DNA from: Prionace glauca
Taxonomy: Eukaryota; Chordata; Chondrichthyes; Carcharhiniformes; Carcharhinidae
Direction of reading: 5' to 3'
Length of the DNA stretch: 64,000 nucleotides
Assembly: GCA_037974335.1 (NCBI GenBank)
Contig: CM075760.1
Location: 41,668,103 to 41,732,102, forward strand
Under the pieces are notes generated by a model. It was not told where the DNA came from and did not search any database. It saw only the letters and a list, made by a program, of their open reading frames with translations. Every line of letters begins with the position of its first letter. The first letter of the stretch is position 1. Made by a program: the position numbers and the translations under genes. Positions 1 to 11,545 of this stretch are shown here, in pieces.

Positions 1-27
1 ACAGACTTTAATTATTGGAATGAAATT
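1..27. repeat. Left arm of a 27-bp inverted repeat
   Basis: The first 27 bases are the exact reverse complement of 2,077-2,103. The window begins inside or at the edge of this arm, so its true length is unknown. The related sequence at 9,236 (copy 2 of the duplication) is clearly diverged, so the perfect match to 2,077 is notable. Confidence 0.8.
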
Positions 28-935
28 TACTCGGAAACTATACAAATGAAAAAGATCATCCGGTCACTTTATTGTTTGACATAATATTTACTCAGGTAAT
101 GAACAGGACACTGAATGAAAATATTTGATTAGAATGATTGCGATTTAAATTGTGGGAATTAAACATTTACTGTTTAAATGTCTGAATCCCATGTTGTCCA
201 TTGAGCTTCACGCTAATCTGTCCCACACTGTATTTGGCAGCAATCCAGGCTGGTGTCAAATGCTCAAAGTTATTGACAGGAAAAATCTGGGGCTGTTTGT
301 GCAATAGATCAAAGATCAGTTTCATCAGCACTGACCGCTTAGCTCCAAGCCAACTTAAAACCCTGCATGTTGTCAGTAAGGTCTATTTATAAGCAAATCT
401 ACCCAGCAACAGTACTGGAGGCACTTGAATTTTTGGAAGTTATAAATCTAGATGATGTTTCCCCATTTCTAAAGAAAGGATTATTTTCCACCTTCTCTGG
501 CACCCAATTAACAACAATGATGATTTTTCCAACACATCAGGATATTGTGATGGACGGACAGAAATAATCACAGGCAGACTGAAAAATGGCTCAGAGAGAT
601 GATACATGCTGTTATATGTGAGCATGCACATTTATATTTTATCTCCTTTTATCTTTCCATGGGATGTTTGTTTGGAAAGACCAACACTCTTTGCCTGTCC
701 CAAATTCCTTTAAATTAACTGGTTTTCTTGGACACTTCTGTAGATATTAAAGAGTCAGCTATTTTGCTTTCAGTCTGCAGTTATATCCTTGTGAGACAAT
801 GTAGCGATGGCAGATTTCCTCCATTGGGGAATCAGAGCGGTTCCAATGATCGCAATTAGTATCCATTCCAGATTTATCAATAGAATTCAAAATCTACCTG
901 CGGGAACGGCCCGACTTAAATCCCCGTCCTCACAT
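1..935 (+). repeat. Segmental duplication 1, copy 1
   Basis: This stretch aligns by eye with 9,236-10,160 in the same orientation. Shared landmarks in order are a TTTAATT..TTGGAA start, TATACAAATGAAA, GCTAATCTGTCCCAC, CAAGCCAACTT, TATTTATAA.CAAATCT and CAACAATGATGAT. Divergence is substantial, with many substitutions and small indels, so the duplication is old. Both copies carry the same minus-strand SINE-C remnant at the high-coordinate end, so that SINE predates the duplication. No convincing coding frame is conserved between the copies. Confidence 0.8.
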
Positions 936-970
936 CATTGCCCTGGACCTCTGGATCACTGGATCAATTA
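655..970 (-). mobile_element. SINE group C remnant
   Basis: Read on the minus strand it has the group-C order: a GGATTTAAGTC-like head, an AATTCAATAAA-like middle, and a tail at 655-790 related to the GGGCAATAAATGCTGG end. The best copy for comparison is 48,543-48,922. It is old and shared with the second duplication copy. Confidence 0.5.
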
Positions 971-1543
971 AAATAATTGATGTCACCATCTACACAAACA
1001 ATAAATGTATGACTGTGTTGACACAGGAATGAATGGCATTTGAATGACTGATGGATGAATGACTGTTGGATGCCTGAATATTTTGATTGAGGAAATAGTG
1101 AACGGACTGGTGGATTCATTGATAAATGGTGCTCAATGATGTTGTTCTATATTTCCATATTTGTGTTTGACTACTTCATAAATTGAAACGACTCCTTTAT
1201 TCAATGTGTGCCCATCTAATACCTTCAATCCTTCCAGAGTGTCTGGGTGAAATACATTTCTCGGGAGTTAGCAAGCTGATCCTCTTGAAGAGTAGGGGGA
1301 GATTTTCCTGCAGTTCGGATGGTTCATTTCTCTGCTGATGCTGAATCTTCAAATCCAGGACAGAAAGAGAGAGCATGATATGGTTGAGGAGGAATGATTG
1401 TATTATATAAAATACTGGCTCTTTCATACACAACAAATTAATCAACACACCCTCACCCAAATTAGTGAAGGCAACAGGGTGAAAAGTAAATAAGGTGGCA
1501 ACAGAAATATTTGTGAAACTCACTGGAAAACTACAAGTGTCAC
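971..1543. other. No gene recognised
   Basis: This is AT-rich sequence with short open frames only. It contains a loose ATGAATGA/TGGATGA run around 1,020-1,130. I see no splice-bounded exon or known repeat. Confidence 0.5.
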
Positions 1544-1976
1544 TTGTAGGCTTGTACTAGGCTTGTACTCGTTGGAGTTTAGAAGAATGAGGAGAGATCT
1601 CATTGAGACGTATGAGATGATGAATGGGATGGATAGGATAAAGGTGGAAAGACTCTTCCAGCTCAGAAAGGACAGTAGGACACCCTCAAGATAAAGGGGG
1701 GAGGGCGGTTTCCAGCGGAGTTGAGGAAGAATTTCTTCAGTCAAAGGGTGGTGAATCTCTGTAATTCTCAGCCCGTTGAAGTGGTGGAGGCTGCCTCGCT
1801 AAATATTTTTAAGACGCGGGTTGATGGGTTTTTGATAAGCGAGGGGATTAAGGGTTATGGGGAGAGGGTGGGAAGGTGGAACTGAGCCACGACAGATCAG
1901 CCATGATCTTATTGAATGGCGGGGCAGGCTCGAAGGGCCAGATGGCCTACTCCTGCTCCTATTTCTTATGTTCTTA
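1544..1976 (+). mobile_element. CR1-like LINE, group C, 5'-truncated 3' end
   Basis: This is the terminal 430 bp of a group-C CR1 LINE, encoding the end of ORF2 (the region LYSLEFRRMRGDLIE to the VVEAASLN end) and a 3' UTR ending in TTCTTATG repeats. It is flanked by a 6-bp target-site duplication, TGTCAC, at 1,538-1,543 and 1,977-1,982. The coding part carries small deletions and stops. It is close in sequence to the copy at 29,449. Confidence 0.9.
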
Positions 1977-2076
1977 TGTCACATTATTTCCCAAAACAAT
2001 GTAATACTGAATCGGAATTTAAAGATTCAGTAACTTCACATGAAGTACAGGTTGTTTCATTTATATCATCACTTTG

Positions 2077-2103
2077 AATTTCATTCCAATAATTAAAGTC
2101 TGT
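2077..2103. repeat. Right arm of a 27-bp inverted repeat
   Basis: Exact reverse complement of positions 1-27. The two arms bracket about 2.05 kb that includes the LINE at 1,544. Confidence 0.8.
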
Positions 2104-2759
2104 TTATTAATCACTTCATGAAATGCGAGAGAGAGAGAGATGTTGTTGGGCCCAGTTCCCCAGTGAAGTAAAATCGGTGCAATGACATGACATAATATTA
2201 AAACAACATCATAAAACTGACATGAACACCGGGGATTCCTGGCATATTCTGAAAGTTCTGCACGCTATTGTCAGGGAAGTTGCATAAATTTCCTGTGAGA
2301 TGGGAATAACAGAAATAATAGATACTATTTCGAGACACACAAACAAGCTGCATCAATTCACAGAGTGATCCCAAATATCATAACAAACTTCTTCACCCTA
2401 AACTAATCAACATCTCAATCATGAACTATATCCTAAAAAAATCCTAATCCCTATCCACCCACATCATTTCTCAATGTCATCACTCTCTTCAATTTCCTAC
2501 AAATAACATAAAAAACCACACTGACTCGAAACGTTGGCTCTATTCTCTCTCCACACATGCTATCAGACCCGTTGAGTTTTTCCAGCATTCATTATTTTTG
2601 TTTCAGTTTCCAGAATCTGCAGTATTTTGCTTTTATCAAACTGATGAACATAATTGGTGAACTAATTGTTTATCTGTATGAATTGATGATAACTGGGGAA
2701 TTGGAACAACCTCGCCTGAAAATTCCTCTCCAAGACACTCACAAACATCACTTGGGCCA
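2104..2759. other. No gene; one short interspersed repeat
   Basis: This is AT-rich sequence. At about 2,521-2,640 there is a minus-strand copy of a dispersed repeat with the landmarks GACTCGAAACGTTGGCTC, TTTTTCCAGCATT and TTTCCAGAATCTGCAGTATTTTGC. Relatives lie at 6,570-6,610, 6,880-7,020 and 26,290-26,370. A GAGAGAGAGAGA run is at about 2,128-2,140. Confidence 0.5.
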
Positions 2760-2940
2760 CTCCTTTACTTACGCTGCGTCGGAGTCCAGGAACACCCTCC
2801 CTAAGAGCACGGTCGGTGTACCTACACTGCAGGTTCTGCAGCAATTGAATAAGGCGGTTTACCACCAGCTTACTGAATGCAATTAGCAATGGGGAATAAA
2901 TGGGGGCCGAGGCAACGTCGCTTTCTTATCACAGAGTAAT
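2760..2940 (+). mobile_element. Group-C tail repeat fragment
   Basis: It shares with 11,380-11,545 the order GTCCAGGAAC, CCCTAAGAGCAC, GTGTACCTACACTGCAGG, CTGCAGCAATT, GGTTTACCACCAGC and GGGGAATAAATG. It ends like SINE group C but has a different, longer upstream part. It is probably the 3' end of the LINE that shares this tail. Confidence 0.55.
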
Positions 2941-3779
2941 TGTAAATATATTCCTCATTATATATGAATGAGATCTGGTGAATGAAATTATTAAATTGCA
3001 AATGGATGGTAATTGGTGAAAATAATTACGATCTGTCTGAACTTTTTTTTATATTCTCCTTATTCGTATCATTAATTACTCAGCACTGTCTCAGTTCATG
3101 TCTAAGAAGTTCCTAAATCAGTAAAACTGTGCGAGATACTGCCTCAGTTTTATTCTCCTTGACAATGTTATTTTTAAAACTGTTTCTTTCACGGGATATG
3201 GGTCTCATTGGAATTTGGCATTTGACCATCCCCACATGGCACTCGGCACTAACTCATTACTATTTTCTTGAACCAGGCCCCTGTTTATCTTAAAATACAG
3301 CCTGGCTCTGTTAATACTCTGCTAGACCAGAGCCCAGTTTACATTGCACACGGCATTCTCTCTGGTTATGTAATATTTGATACTCACCCTATATATATTT
3401 CACTGTGGCAATTTTGTTCCTGCACTAACTATGCCTCTCTTTGAATTAGGTTTGTTTTACTTCACGGTTTTGTGAGAAGAAGAGATAATATGTTGGGATA
3501 AAAAAGATTGTTATCAGGCAAGATCCAGAAACGGGCAGTATTGGATCACCAGTATTTTATTGTGCTGTAATTTTCTTTGTTTTTTTGTTCTTCATTGACA
3601 GTGAATGCTACACAGGACTTGATATCCACTTTCACTGCAGCCAGCAGAAGTAAATTTCAGATTTCTTTTCCAGTGTCCAAAACCTCACACGGTTTGTCCT
3701 TGCAGAAGGATGCAGAGAATTGTGTTCTCCCATCCACTTTAATCATTACTGGCATTGACCAGTGCAGTAAAAACTGAGA
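2941..3779. other. No gene recognised
   Basis: AT-rich sequence. A possible SINE-C tail trace sits near 3,190-3,240. The open frame at 3,577-3,777 has no recognisable domain and no conserved neighbour, so I do not call it. Confidence 0.4.
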
Positions 3780-4030
3780 CCATGTCTAATACAATATAAA
3801 CGTGGATATGGACAATTGCAGAAATAAGATTGCATCGACTTTGATACAAACAGAGAGAGATCTAAATTAATATAAACAGAGACAATGTCTCGTTTAATAT
3901 AAACAGAAACATAGTGACATACAATATAAGCAGGGACAGCGTCTAATTTAGTACAGACAGATAATATATCCAATTTACTATGTGCAAAGACAGACAACAT
4001 AACATTCTACATGCAAGATAGAATGAGTTA
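3780..4030 (+). repeat. Degenerate satellite with ATAAACAGAGACA-type units
   Basis: Loosely periodic units of roughly 35-40 bp contain (AA)TATAAACAGAGACA followed by a variable stretch. The same motif family appears at 32,340-33,370 in this orientation and at 24,640-25,620 in the opposite one. The units are heavily diverged. Confidence 0.6.
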
Positions 4031-4159
4031 GGGTCCAGTGGAAAATAAACGAAGGCATGGCTCATAATACGAGCTGACACAGGGTAAATTTACTGTAATA
4101 TAAAGATACTGGTTCAATCCCCATGAAATTTGTAAAGACGGCCGACTCTCCCATCAAAA

Positions 4160-4720
4160 TCTTACAGGACAGGAGTAACATGGGGTTCGCTGCAGAATGC
4201 AAAGTCCCCTCTGTACTGGCAAATTAATAACTCCTAAATCAGGAATAGCATGAGTGAGATGCAAAGAGAATCTCCCTCTAAACTATCCAATTCAAACGTT
4301 CTGACAACATTATACTGTCTATAAACAGAGTGAAACTCCGTCTATAAATCTGTTCAAACAAAATTAAGGCAGAAAGAGCATGGACACTCTTCTATGTAAA
4401 AGCTCTCCTGCACTCTTCCTTCCGAGATCCAGGAGGCAGGTTTAAATTAGTGTTAGGTATAGGAGAAAGAGCCGTCCACACAATTCCACAAAACACACCC
4501 AGGCTAGGTACAGCAGAGATTAGATACGGATTAAATCTTCCCTGACAAAGATATATCAACCATTCATAAACCAGGAACAATGAGTTCAGACGCAGAGTAA
4601 ATATTCCTCTACTCTGTCCAGTCAAATACTCCAAGGACAGGGACAACACCGGCTAAATATAGGGAAAGATTCCACATTGAATCCTTATCACCAGGTGGAA
4701 CCGAGGTGAGGTGCAGGAGA
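4160..4720 (+). repeat. Decayed tandem repeat of about 65-70 bp
   Basis: A recurring order can be followed: ACTCC..GGACAGG.., AGTA..CAGGGGTTAGAT-like, GAGTAAATCT-like, then CTCTACACTGTCCA-like. Examples are near 4,232-4,290, 4,497-4,545 and 4,590-4,680. Units are diverged by many substitutions and no unit is intact. Confidence 0.5.
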
Positions 4721-4857
4721 AAATGTTTCAAGCATTTCAAGATCATTGATTTCTCAAGAGATCTTTTAGAGTAAATCTCATTCCAATTTATTGAATTATA
4801 TTCTTTTAGAAACCTGTACCTGTGGTTGAGAGAATACATTGGGCAAACATTGATTTT

Positions 4858-4928
4858 ATCGAACCCGGGGCAGGCTCGAGGGGCTAGATGGCCTACTCCT
4901 GCTCCCATTTCTTACGTTCTTATGTTCT
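4858..4928 (+). mobile_element. Group-C LINE 3' tail fragment
   Basis: About 70 bp match the last part of group-C LINEs: GGGGCAGGCTCGA, GATGGCCTACTCCTGCTCC and TTCTTACGTTCTTATG. It is a very short 5'-truncated insertion. Confidence 0.8.
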
Positions 4929-5689
4929 TTTGCTGTGGAGTGAAGACGATGAACCATCGTGGAGAGACAAGACGCAGAAACAGACAGGAGAAAGACAGAG
5001 AAAGAGATGAAACACAGGAGATGTTCTGTGTTTTCTGTGTCATTACATTTCGGGATCAGAGGGATTATTTCCTAATTCTGAACATAGATATCATCATGAT
5101 ATTTTTCCTCACATAACTGGTGAATAAATAATGTTGAAAAACAACCATTACTGAAATCCGTTGATTGATTTGCATGGTTGTCTCTATTTCTGTGCTGTGT
5201 TGGTGGGGAAATATTTGTTGTGTTTTTGTCAGTCAACAATCTCATTTGGAATTACTATTTTTGTATTTATTTACATAAATACCTCACTGTTTACAATGAA
5301 ATGTTCATGACAGAAAAACCAGATAAACCGTCACTTATTGATCAGTTTCAACTCAAAATAGCGATTTATTTTAAGAATTTTAACAGTTGGTTCAATATGA
5401 ATAAAACTTTTTGAACATTCATAACTCTGGCTGTACTTAACTACAATAAAATAAGACATTTCATTTCAGAATTAGTTCTGAAAGTTCTGATGTCACAATT
5501 AATAAAGCATCTGTGAACAGGCTGATATTCCACTGAATGTTAATCTGATTGAGGATTTAATCTGTTTAAACTCGACAAGTTAAATAAAAAAAACAGATCT
5601 GATGTCTGAAATATTTTTTCACAAATAGTGATCACACTCACACGAGGGAAGAATAAAAAATGTGGTTATCACGAAGAGATACAATTATT
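4929..5689. other. AT-rich, no gene recognised
   Basis: AT-rich DNA with incidental open frames and no repeat that I recognise. A GA-rich patch lies at 4,960-5,020. Confidence 0.4.
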
Positions 5690-6172
5690 TTTGCTCCCTC
5701 ACAGGCGACAGGGAAGCGGGTTCGATTCTAACATTGGGTGACTGTGTGTGGTTTTCACATTCTATCCATATCCATATGAGTTTCCTCCGAGTGCTCCAGT
5801 TTCCTTCCACAGTCCCAGGATGTGCAGGTTAGGTGGATTGGCTGTGATAAATTGCCCCTTCGCGCCCAATGATGTGCAAAGTAGAATCATAGAATCCCTA
5901 CAGTGCAGAAGGAGACCATTCGGTTCATCAAGTCTGCTATCCGGCAGAGCATCCTTCCCAGGCCCAATGTAAATTGTCTATGCTAAATTTCCTGTTAGTG
6001 TCCAATAATGTGTAGGTTCGGGGGATTAGCCTGTGAATATGTGTGGTTGCCGGGATCGGATGAAAGCTTGCCTAGGTAGGATCCTCTGCTGCAGAGCCCG
6101 CTGCAGAGTTATTGGACCGAATGACCATGTTGAACTGTGGGGATTCTATGATTTTATGCTTCTATGATCAGG
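5690..6172 (+). mobile_element. SINE with a second SINE fragment inside
   Basis: A plus-strand tRNA-type SINE runs through the B-box-like GGTTCGATTCT (about 5,720), the shared GTTTCCTCCGAG module and a GGGGATTAGCC-type tail. At about 5,882-5,972 it is interrupted by a minus-strand group-A tail fragment (CCCTACAGTGCAGAAGGAG). The outer copy is old and diverged. Confidence 0.7.
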
Positions 6173-8034
6173 CAGAGCAGTGATTATATTCACATTAATC
6201 TCAGCGATTCCAAAGTATTACAAATTATGGCGGAATTTGAATGTATAGAACATTTTACCCGACCTCATGTCGCCCCAAAGTTATTAAAACTCACTGAGGT
6301 ACCTTTGCTGAATTTACTCGCTGTTCCCATGTTGTAACTAACCAGGTAAGTTACGTACCACAAACTCCCACAAACCCGGTTGTGATAAATGGCCAACAAA
6401 TTTGTAATTTTATTTGACAAATGAGGTTTTGGGTCGGACATTGGACAGAACAGATTTGCTGTTCATAATTATATCAAGAGATTTGACATCCTGGCATTGA
6501 TATTAAATACGAATCTGGTTCTCTCTCTCTCTGATGATGCCCATTGAGATGTTGAGGAGCACTGTTGCTGTTTTAGTTTTAGATTTCCGGAATCTGCAGC
6601 AGTTTGCACTGATTTTATTGAATTTCTGGATGCGCGCGTCACTGACAAAGCTAACATTAATTGGTGATTGTGAACCATCTTGCTGAAACCTGCCCTCTGG
6701 ATGGGTGACTTTCCACTGCAGGTTTAATACAACTGGGTGGATTTCTCGGATATTTCAGTGGTGGTGAAGGGTTATTGTCATCACGTGGAACTGGAGTCTG
6801 TGTAGGACAGACAGGGGCAAGATAGGAATACTCGGTTTATAGTTATTTGCAAAGAGAAGATGTTGTTTGAAGTATAAAAACAATTCTGTGGATTCTGGAA
6901 TTCAAACCCAAAGAGAAAATGCTGGAAAATCTCAGCAGGCCTGGCAATATTTGTAAGGAGAGGGAACAGCTGACGTTTCGAATCCAGATGTCCCGAGACT
7001 GTCCAGCATTTTCTATTCACGTAGTTTTAAGTGTCTTTGTGTGGAATAAATTGATTCTGAATCTCTGGGGCGGAGGAATTGTGGGTTGATCCAAGACTAT
7101 CATACTGAAGGAGAGACTATAAACCCTATCAGGGACTGGTCGAACCCAGACCATCCAGTTGCTGCCCATATTGAACACTTTGTCTTTACAGCTCAGTCTC
7201 AGGGAGCCTCAGGGATGCCCGGTTTCTGCCTCTGGCTGAGTCAACACAACCTCCGATTCGACACTTTAAACAAAAGCTATGAAAAGAAAACGCAACTCAC
7301 CCCGGACACACTCTCTCACCTTTTTCCATCAGGGAAGTAGGTAAAAAACAAATTCTGAGGAGATTACAAACCGACTCAGAAACAATTTCTTTACAGCTGC
7401 AATCAGAGTTTTGAATGGATCTACCTCGCATTAAATTGATATTTTTCTAGACCCGAGCTATGACTGCAACATAATATTCTTCACTCCCTCCCTTCCTTCT
7501 CTATGCACGGTATGCTCCGTCTGTATAGTGCGCAAGACTGTGTACTAATGTGTGTGATAATAATAAATCAAATAAAATATATCAAAAAACACCGAGGATT
7601 ATTCCCAGTGAATTGATTGCTGACACTGGAATATTCAAGAGACAGACTAACACTGAGGCAGAAAGAGTGAGATCCATTGGAACGTCTCTGCCACGCCAAA
7701 AGGTGAAATTATATTTGAGCCTCTGTTATAGAGAGAAAAACAATTTGATTGTAAATCGAGTCCCTTAATTCTGCACCCCCTTTCACAAGAGAATAGAGGT
7801 AAGATGACATTACCTTATCGGGGTAAAAACGTCAGTCTGATTTGCACATTGCAGCATAAATATAATCCATTTGAAGAATTATTATCGATTTAAGTAACTA
7901 ATTGCTGGAATAATTTTATTTCAGGTGTGGGTAGCCGTCACTTTAATTTGGGACTGGATACAAAAAGGAGGGAAGAAATGGCTTCATGTTATCGCTCGGC
8001 AATTAATGCACAAATTTAACTAATGTTCTCAGGA
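6173..8034. other. No gene; dispersed repeat copies
   Basis: The stretch holds copies of the dispersed AAAATGCTGGAAAATCTCAG repeat (6,880-7,020) and a related minus-strand piece (6,540-6,620). The rest is AT-rich. The open frames at 7,086-7,340 and 7,550-7,768 have no domain I recognise and no splice context. Confidence 0.45.
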
Positions 8035-8299
8035 CCCGACTTCGAATCCCACCACCACAGATGGTGGGATTTAAATTCAGTAAAAAAAGCATCTGGAAAT
8101 AAGAATCCACTTATGGTCATGATATTATTGTCGATTGTGTAAAACCCTACCTGCTTCACTAATGTGTTTTAGAGAAGGGAATCTGCCGTCCTTACCTGGT
8201 CTGGTCTATGTGTGATCCAAGAGCCACAGCAATGTGATTGGCTCTCACTGCCCTCGGACAAGAAGTAGGCAATAAATTCTGATCAGCCAAAGGTGCCCA
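8035..8299 (+). mobile_element. SINE group C
   Basis: It follows the order of the best copy at 48,543: TTCGAATCCCACCACC, GATGGTGGGATTTAAATTCA, AAAGCATCTGGAA, CATTGTCGATTGT-like, TCTGCCGTCCTTACCTGGTCTGG, CACAGCAATGTGATTGGCTC, and the tail GGCAATAAATTCTG. It is moderately diverged. Confidence 0.75.
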
Positions 8300-8605
8300 T
8301 GTCCATAGAATCATTACAGAGCTGAAGAAGGCCTTTTGGCCTATCAGGCCCAAACCCGCAACATTCCCACCTCAGTCTATCCCCATCACCCCACGTATAT
8401 TCCCTGCTAATTCTCTTGACACGATTGGACAATTCATCATCGTGGATCAACCTAAGCGGCATATCCTTGAACAATGTGAGTAAATGAGAAAGCAATTGGA
8501 GAATATGCAGACTCCACACAGACAGACCCAAACTGGGAGTTGAACCCGGGTCCCTGGCGCTTTGAGGCAGAAACCCTAACATATATGCCACCGTGCCATC
8601 CACAA
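8300..8605 (-). mobile_element. SINE group A
   Basis: On the minus strand the tRNA-like head lies at 8,530-8,605, with a TGAACCCGGGTCCC complement of the B-box region. The shared body follows, then a tail ending at the ATAGAATCATTACAG side (about 8,305). It is old. It directly abuts the group-C SINE. Confidence 0.7.
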
Positions 8606-9235
8606 ATTAATTCAAAAAGTACAATCCTCATGTGTTGCAATATTACACGTTAGATTTCCCCAAAGGCTCCTTTACCCCGTGAAAATTAACACTGAAAGAA
8701 AACTGGTGGACTTATAATTAATTGAGCTGACAGGGAAACATGACATCGACATCAACCTTTGACAGAGAATTTATAGAATCCGAATGGACACGGTGATTAG
8801 GAAAGTTCTTTGTCAACATCCAAATCACTGCAGCTCATTTTATTGGCCACCGGCTGTAGAACATTCACTGGTAGTGGGAACTCAGGATATGAGGACTTTG
8901 TGGCATATTGCACAATATCACAAAAATAAATGTTTTGTCTTCCACTAAACCAGGCCGTTTCTTCACTCATTGGCAGCTATGAGAGCGACTGTTAAATAAT
9001 CGAAATCAGATTGTGCTGGACAACAGAACATGGTGCTGATCAGGGATAAGAGAGGTTGTCTTTTTAAAGAGGTGCAGAACGCTTAGAATATTCCAGGTAT
9101 CCACGCTTTTCAAGACAATTGTATGATTTTATTTTACTTTTAATTATTTTCATTTTGGGTCATAGCACTGATCTCATTGGACTGAGGGGGTGGGGAGGTC
9201 AAAATCTCTTCCTTGCAGGTCATGAAGTTACTCAC
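8606..9235. other. No gene recognised
   Basis: AT-rich sequence without a recognisable element. It leads into the second copy of segmental duplication 1. Confidence 0.4.
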
Positions 9236-10160
9236 AAAGTGGCTTTAATTGTTGGAAGGACATTTATTTGGAAGTTATACAAATGAAATAGCATCTGGCC
9301 AATTTACTCGTTCCCCATACTATTTAATCACAGTGCAGCCCTTAAAATATTTTCTTGGAAGGAATACCATTTAAAAACCTGTCTTTATTATGGGAATCAA
9401 GCATTTATTGTATAACTGGATAAGTCCCATTTAATCCTTACATATTCGCGCTAATCTGTCCCACGCAGTACTTGGCAGCAGTCCAACCTGCTGCCAACTG
9501 CCCGAAGATATTTACAGGAAGCATCTGACGGTGTTTGTTCAGTAAGTCAAAGATCTGTTTCCTCAGTACTGAACAGTTGGCTGCAAGCCAACTTCAAACT
9601 CTTAGCATTGTCAATAGAGCCTATTTATAAACAAATCTGCCCAGCAACAATTCGAGGCAATTTTATTATTTTTTAAAGCTGTAAACGTATATGAATGCTT
9701 CCCATTTCATTGGAAAAAAAGCCACCCAGATTCTCTGGCACCTTGTTAGTAACAATGATGATCTCTCCAACCCAACGAAACACTGTGATGGATGGATAGA
9801 AATAAATACAGGCAGATTGTGAGAGTTGATTCAGAGAGGTGATATATCTTATACTGCATAAACATGTAGTCTGGTGTTTTATTTCACTTTATTCTTCCAT
9901 GGGACGTGGGGGTCTCTGGAAAGAACAACATTTATTTCCTGTGCTTAATTCCTTTTCAGCTGAGTGGTGTGTTAGGGCATCTCAGAAGGCATTGCCCAGT
10001 TATATATATGGCGGTCCATCTTGAGTTACACCCTGCTGAGACCAAGTAGGGATGGCAGATGTCCTTCACTGGGGAATCAGAGGGTTATCTCGTCGCTATC
10101 AGTATGAATCAAAATTTATTGATTGAATTCAAATTCCACCTGCTGCCATGGTCGGATTTA
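9236..10160 (+). repeat. Segmental duplication 1, copy 2
   Basis: Direct repeat of 1-935, offset by about 9.24 kb, with the same landmarks in the same order. It includes the shared group-C SINE remnant on the minus strand (about 9,895-10,160). The alignment stops where the (AATTT)n run and LINE begin at 10,166, so the later LINE has replaced or displaced the rest. Confidence 0.8.
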
Positions 10161-10165
10161 ATCTC

Positions 10166-10194
10166 AATTTAATTTAATTTAATTTAATTTAATT
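10166..10194. repeat. (AATTT)n microsatellite
   Basis: About six AATTT units sit exactly between the duplicated block and a LINE. The adjacent LINE lacks its normal tail here. Confidence 0.95.
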
Positions 10195-10745
10195 CCAGAG
10201 ATTCACCACCCTTTGAGTGAAGAAGTTCCTCCTCAACTCCATTCTAAACTGCCGCCCCCCCCCCCCCCCCTTATCTTGAGGCTGTGCCCTCTAGTCCTAC
10301 TGTCTTTTTTGAGCGGGAAGAGTCTCTCCACTTCTATCCTATCCATCCCCTTCATTATCTTATCGTCTCTATAAGATCCCCCCTCATCCTTCTAAATTCC
10401 AACCAGTACAGACCCAGTCTATTCAGCCTCTCTTCAAAGTTCAACCCTCTCATCTCCGGTATCAGCCGAGTGACCCACCTCTGCACTCCCTCCAAGGCCA
10501 AAATATCTTTGCGCAGGTGCGGCGCCCAAAACTGCACACAGTACTCCAGCTGCGGCCTCGCCAGTACCCTGTACAGTTGCAGCAAGACCTCCCTACTTTT
10601 ATATCCTTTCCCCCTCGCTATGAAGGCCAGCATTCCATTCGCCTTCCTGATCACGTGCTGCACCTGCCGGCTGGGTTTTTGCGACTCATGCACAAGGACC
10701 CCCAGGTCCCTCTGCACCGTAGCATGCTGCAGTTTTTCGCCCTAG
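10195..10745 (-). mobile_element. CR1-like LINE, group C, reverse-transcriptase C-terminal part
   Basis: The minus strand encodes the C-terminal part of a CR1 ORF2: MQRDLGVLVHES, KANGMLAFIARG, LEYCVQFWAPHLRKDI and RRMRGDLIE. It is truncated at both ends. The 5' cut is inside the RT domain. The 3' cut leaves out the last coding segment and 3' UTR, which is unusual for a target-primed insertion and suggests a later deletion at the (AATTT)n run. A C19-like homopolymer sits near 10,252-10,270 at the site of a G-run in related copies. Confidence 0.9.
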
Positions 10746-11194
10746 AAAAAGTGATTATTTATTTTTGAGAATTTATTTATTTTTGTGAATTTTTACTATT
10801 TATTTTTGTGAATGGAGAATTATTGGTAATATTCGCGTCAGGCGATGACCACCTCCAAAAATGTGGAATCTGACCGTTGCCCCTTGTCACTCAATGATAT
10901 TGCAACACTGAATCAACAACTAACAACATCTTCGAGGTTACCATTGGCTAATCGCTATGTTAGCTGGGTATATACATGCTCCAGCTGGAATATCAGCTCA
11001 GCCTGCTGTGAGTAACCCACCCCCTAACTCCCCAAACCTGTGCACCACCTGCACGACACATATTAGGGGACAAAAATGGTTCTCTCCACTTACTTGAATA
11101 GGTACAGTTCAAACAACATTCAAAGATCTTCATCCCATTCAGGCCAAAGCAGCCGGCTTGACAGGAATAACATTTGCAAATGCTCACTCCCTGC
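10746..11194. other. No gene recognised
   Basis: AT-rich run with TTTATTTTTGTGAATTT repeats near 10,755-10,815, then unique-looking sequence. Confidence 0.4.
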
Positions 11195-11545
11195 ACCACA
11201 CAGAGCATCATTATGTACCATCTACAAGTTTCACTTCCGAACCTCACCAAGGCTCCTTAAAAAGCCACACGGTGGGTTGCTATTTGCAAGAACAGGGTAA
11301 CAGTTACCAGGAAATATCACCTATAAGTTCCCCTCCAAGTTAGTCATATACCTGATGTGGAAATATATCATCCTTCCATCACTGGCGCGGGACCGAGATC
11401 CTAGAACTCCCTGTGTAACAGGACCGTATGGGTATCTACACCACAGGGTCTGCAGCAATTCAAGAAGGTAGCTTACCACCAGTTTACTAAAGGCAATGAG
11501 GAATAGGCAACAAATACTGACTTGGCCAGCAACGCCTATATCCCT
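11195..11545 (+). mobile_element. Longer repeat with the group-C tail
   Basis: It contains AAGTTCCCCTCCAAGT, GGAAATATATC, GATCCTAGAACTCCCTGTGTAAC, CTACACCACAGGGTCTGCAGCAATTCAAG and the tail GGCAACAAATACTGACTTGGCCAGCAACGCC. The same type, shorter, is at 2,760. It is probably the 3' end of a non-LTR element whose tail SINE group C shares. Confidence 0.6.
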
